A stretch of DNA of 20,901 nt. It comes from Eggerthellaceae bacterium. Lineage in GTDB: Bacteria; Actinomycetota; Coriobacteriia; Coriobacteriales; Eggerthellaceae. The stretch's first letter is position 1. Each line of letters opens with the position of its first letter. The translations under genes were made by a program, and so were the position numbers. The DNA lies in contig CAAEDC010000129.1 in assembly GCA_900754495.1 (NCBI GenBank), positions 1 to 20,901 of the forward strand, written 5' to 3'. The notes beneath the pieces are model-generated. The model was not told the origin of the DNA. It worked only from the letters and a program-made list of their open reading frames with translations, and searched no databases. This document shows, piece by piece, positions 20,337 to 20,901 of the stretch.

Positions 20337-20901
20337 ATGGAGCAGGGACTCGGACGCAAGCTGTGGCGGCTTGTCGTGGAGAACAAGCGCCTCGTCGTCC
20401 TGGCGGTGTGCGCGATCGTGTTCGTGGCGCTGCTCGAGGATGTCCTGGAAGGCGAGCTCGGACGTCTCGACCGCGCAGCCTACGCGCTCATCGTCGAGCG
20501 GCTGCGCGCGGACTGGCTCACGCCCGTCATGGAGTCGATCTCGGCGCTCGCGACGCCGGTGTCGCTTATCGTGTTCCTGCTCGTGATCGTCGCGTTCGCG
20601 CCGGGCAAGCGTCCGGGCGCCTGCGCCGCGACCAACCTCGTGCTCGTGTTCCTGCTCAACCAGACGCTCAAGGCCATCGTCCAGCGTCCGCGTCCCGACG
20701 GCTTCCAGCTTGCCGTCGAGCAGGGCTTCAGCTTCCCGTCGGGCCACTCGATGGTGGCGATGGCGTTCTTCGGGCTGCTCGTGTGGATGGTGTGGCACTA
20801 CGAGTCCGACCGCGCCATCCGCATCGGCTGCTCCGCCGCGTTCGGCCTCGTCATCGTGCTCGTCGGCGTGAGCCGCATCTACCTGGGCGTCCACTACGCC
20901 T
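20337..20901 (+). CDS. PAP2-family membrane phosphatase, N-terminal part (cut by window end)
   Basis: 188 codons are visible from the ATG at 20337, preceded by GAAGGAGGTG at 6 bases; the 3' end lies outside. All three motifs of the type 2 phosphatidic acid phosphatase family are present: KAIVQRPRP (112-120), PSGHS (134-138, with the catalytic His of this motif) and SRIYLGVHY (179-187, with the nucleophilic His). Hydrophobic helices lie at about 18-33, 70-88, 98-112, 138-152 and 163-178, so it is an integral membrane enzyme with its active site facing outward. Substrates in the family include phosphatidic acid, phosphatidylglycerophosphate and undecaprenyl pyrophosphate. The motifs do not decide among these. 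Confidence 0.92.
   Translation, partial: MEQGLGRKLWRLVVENKRLVVLAVCAIVFVALLEDVLEGELGRLDRAAYALIVERLRADWLTPVMESISALATPVSLIVFLLVIVAFAPGKRPGACAATNLVLVFLLNQTLKAIVQRPRPDGFQLAVEQGFSFPSGHSMVAMAFFGLLVWMVWHYESDRAIRIGCSAAFGLVIVLVGVSRIYLGVHYA

Overview
This is a high-GC actinobacterial window, most likely from a gut member of the Coriobacteriia (Eggerthellaceae; an Eggerthella-, Gordonibacter- or Adlercreutzia-like genome). The assignment is an inference. It rests on the base composition, the very large fused BcrA/HgdB-type acyl-CoA dehydratase activase, the LuxR-type helix-turn-helix remnant beside a molybdopterin oxidoreductase, and the DnaE1-type replicative polymerase. No rRNA, tRNA or CRISPR array was seen.

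Layout. 1-819: the end of the F1Fo ATP synthase operon (atpD tail, atpC, terminator). 844-1036: a palindromic non-coding element between convergent genes. 1094-5644 (-): a roughly 1,500-residue two-ATPase activase whose promoter overlaps a perfect TetR-style dyad. 5870-7108: a scar where the tail of a LuxR regulator (-) is joined to the C-terminal half of a molybdopterin oxidoreductase (+). The Fe-S partner gene (7112-7453) survives intact. A structured, hairpin-rich spacer follows, then a four-helix membrane protein (7706-8257). 8258-8762: repeat-rich spacer and the dnaE promoter. 8763-12224: dnaE. 12439-13014 (-): xpt, separated from dnaE by two hairpin repeats. 13317-13855: a BrnT/BrnA-like toxin-antitoxin pair. 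13910-15946: recQ, carrying a palindromic in-frame insertion inside its zinc-binding domain. 15984-16151: remnant of a ParE-type toxin. 16165-18387 (-): an overlapping padR-DUF1700-DUF4097 operon. 18764-19385: a Phd/ParE toxin-antitoxin pair. 19464-19832 (-): a small DUF1648 membrane protein whose promoter spacer contains a run of ten C/G. 20337-end: a PAP2-family phosphatase, cut by the window edge.

The housekeeping genes (atp, dnaE, xpt, recQ) look intact, and the spacers between them are unusually rich in small inverted-repeat elements. I see at least four distinct designs: 48-bp arms at 844-1036, four GCACTATTCG-ended pairs at 8281-8484 and 19898-20130, two TCCAGAA-type pairs at 12267-12385, and a 112-bp palindrome inside recQ. 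The most testable single observation is the DUF1648 promoter: near-consensus -35 and -10 boxes are separated by 20 bp that include C10, so losing about three C residues would restore ideal spacing. That is the layout of a phase-variable promoter.
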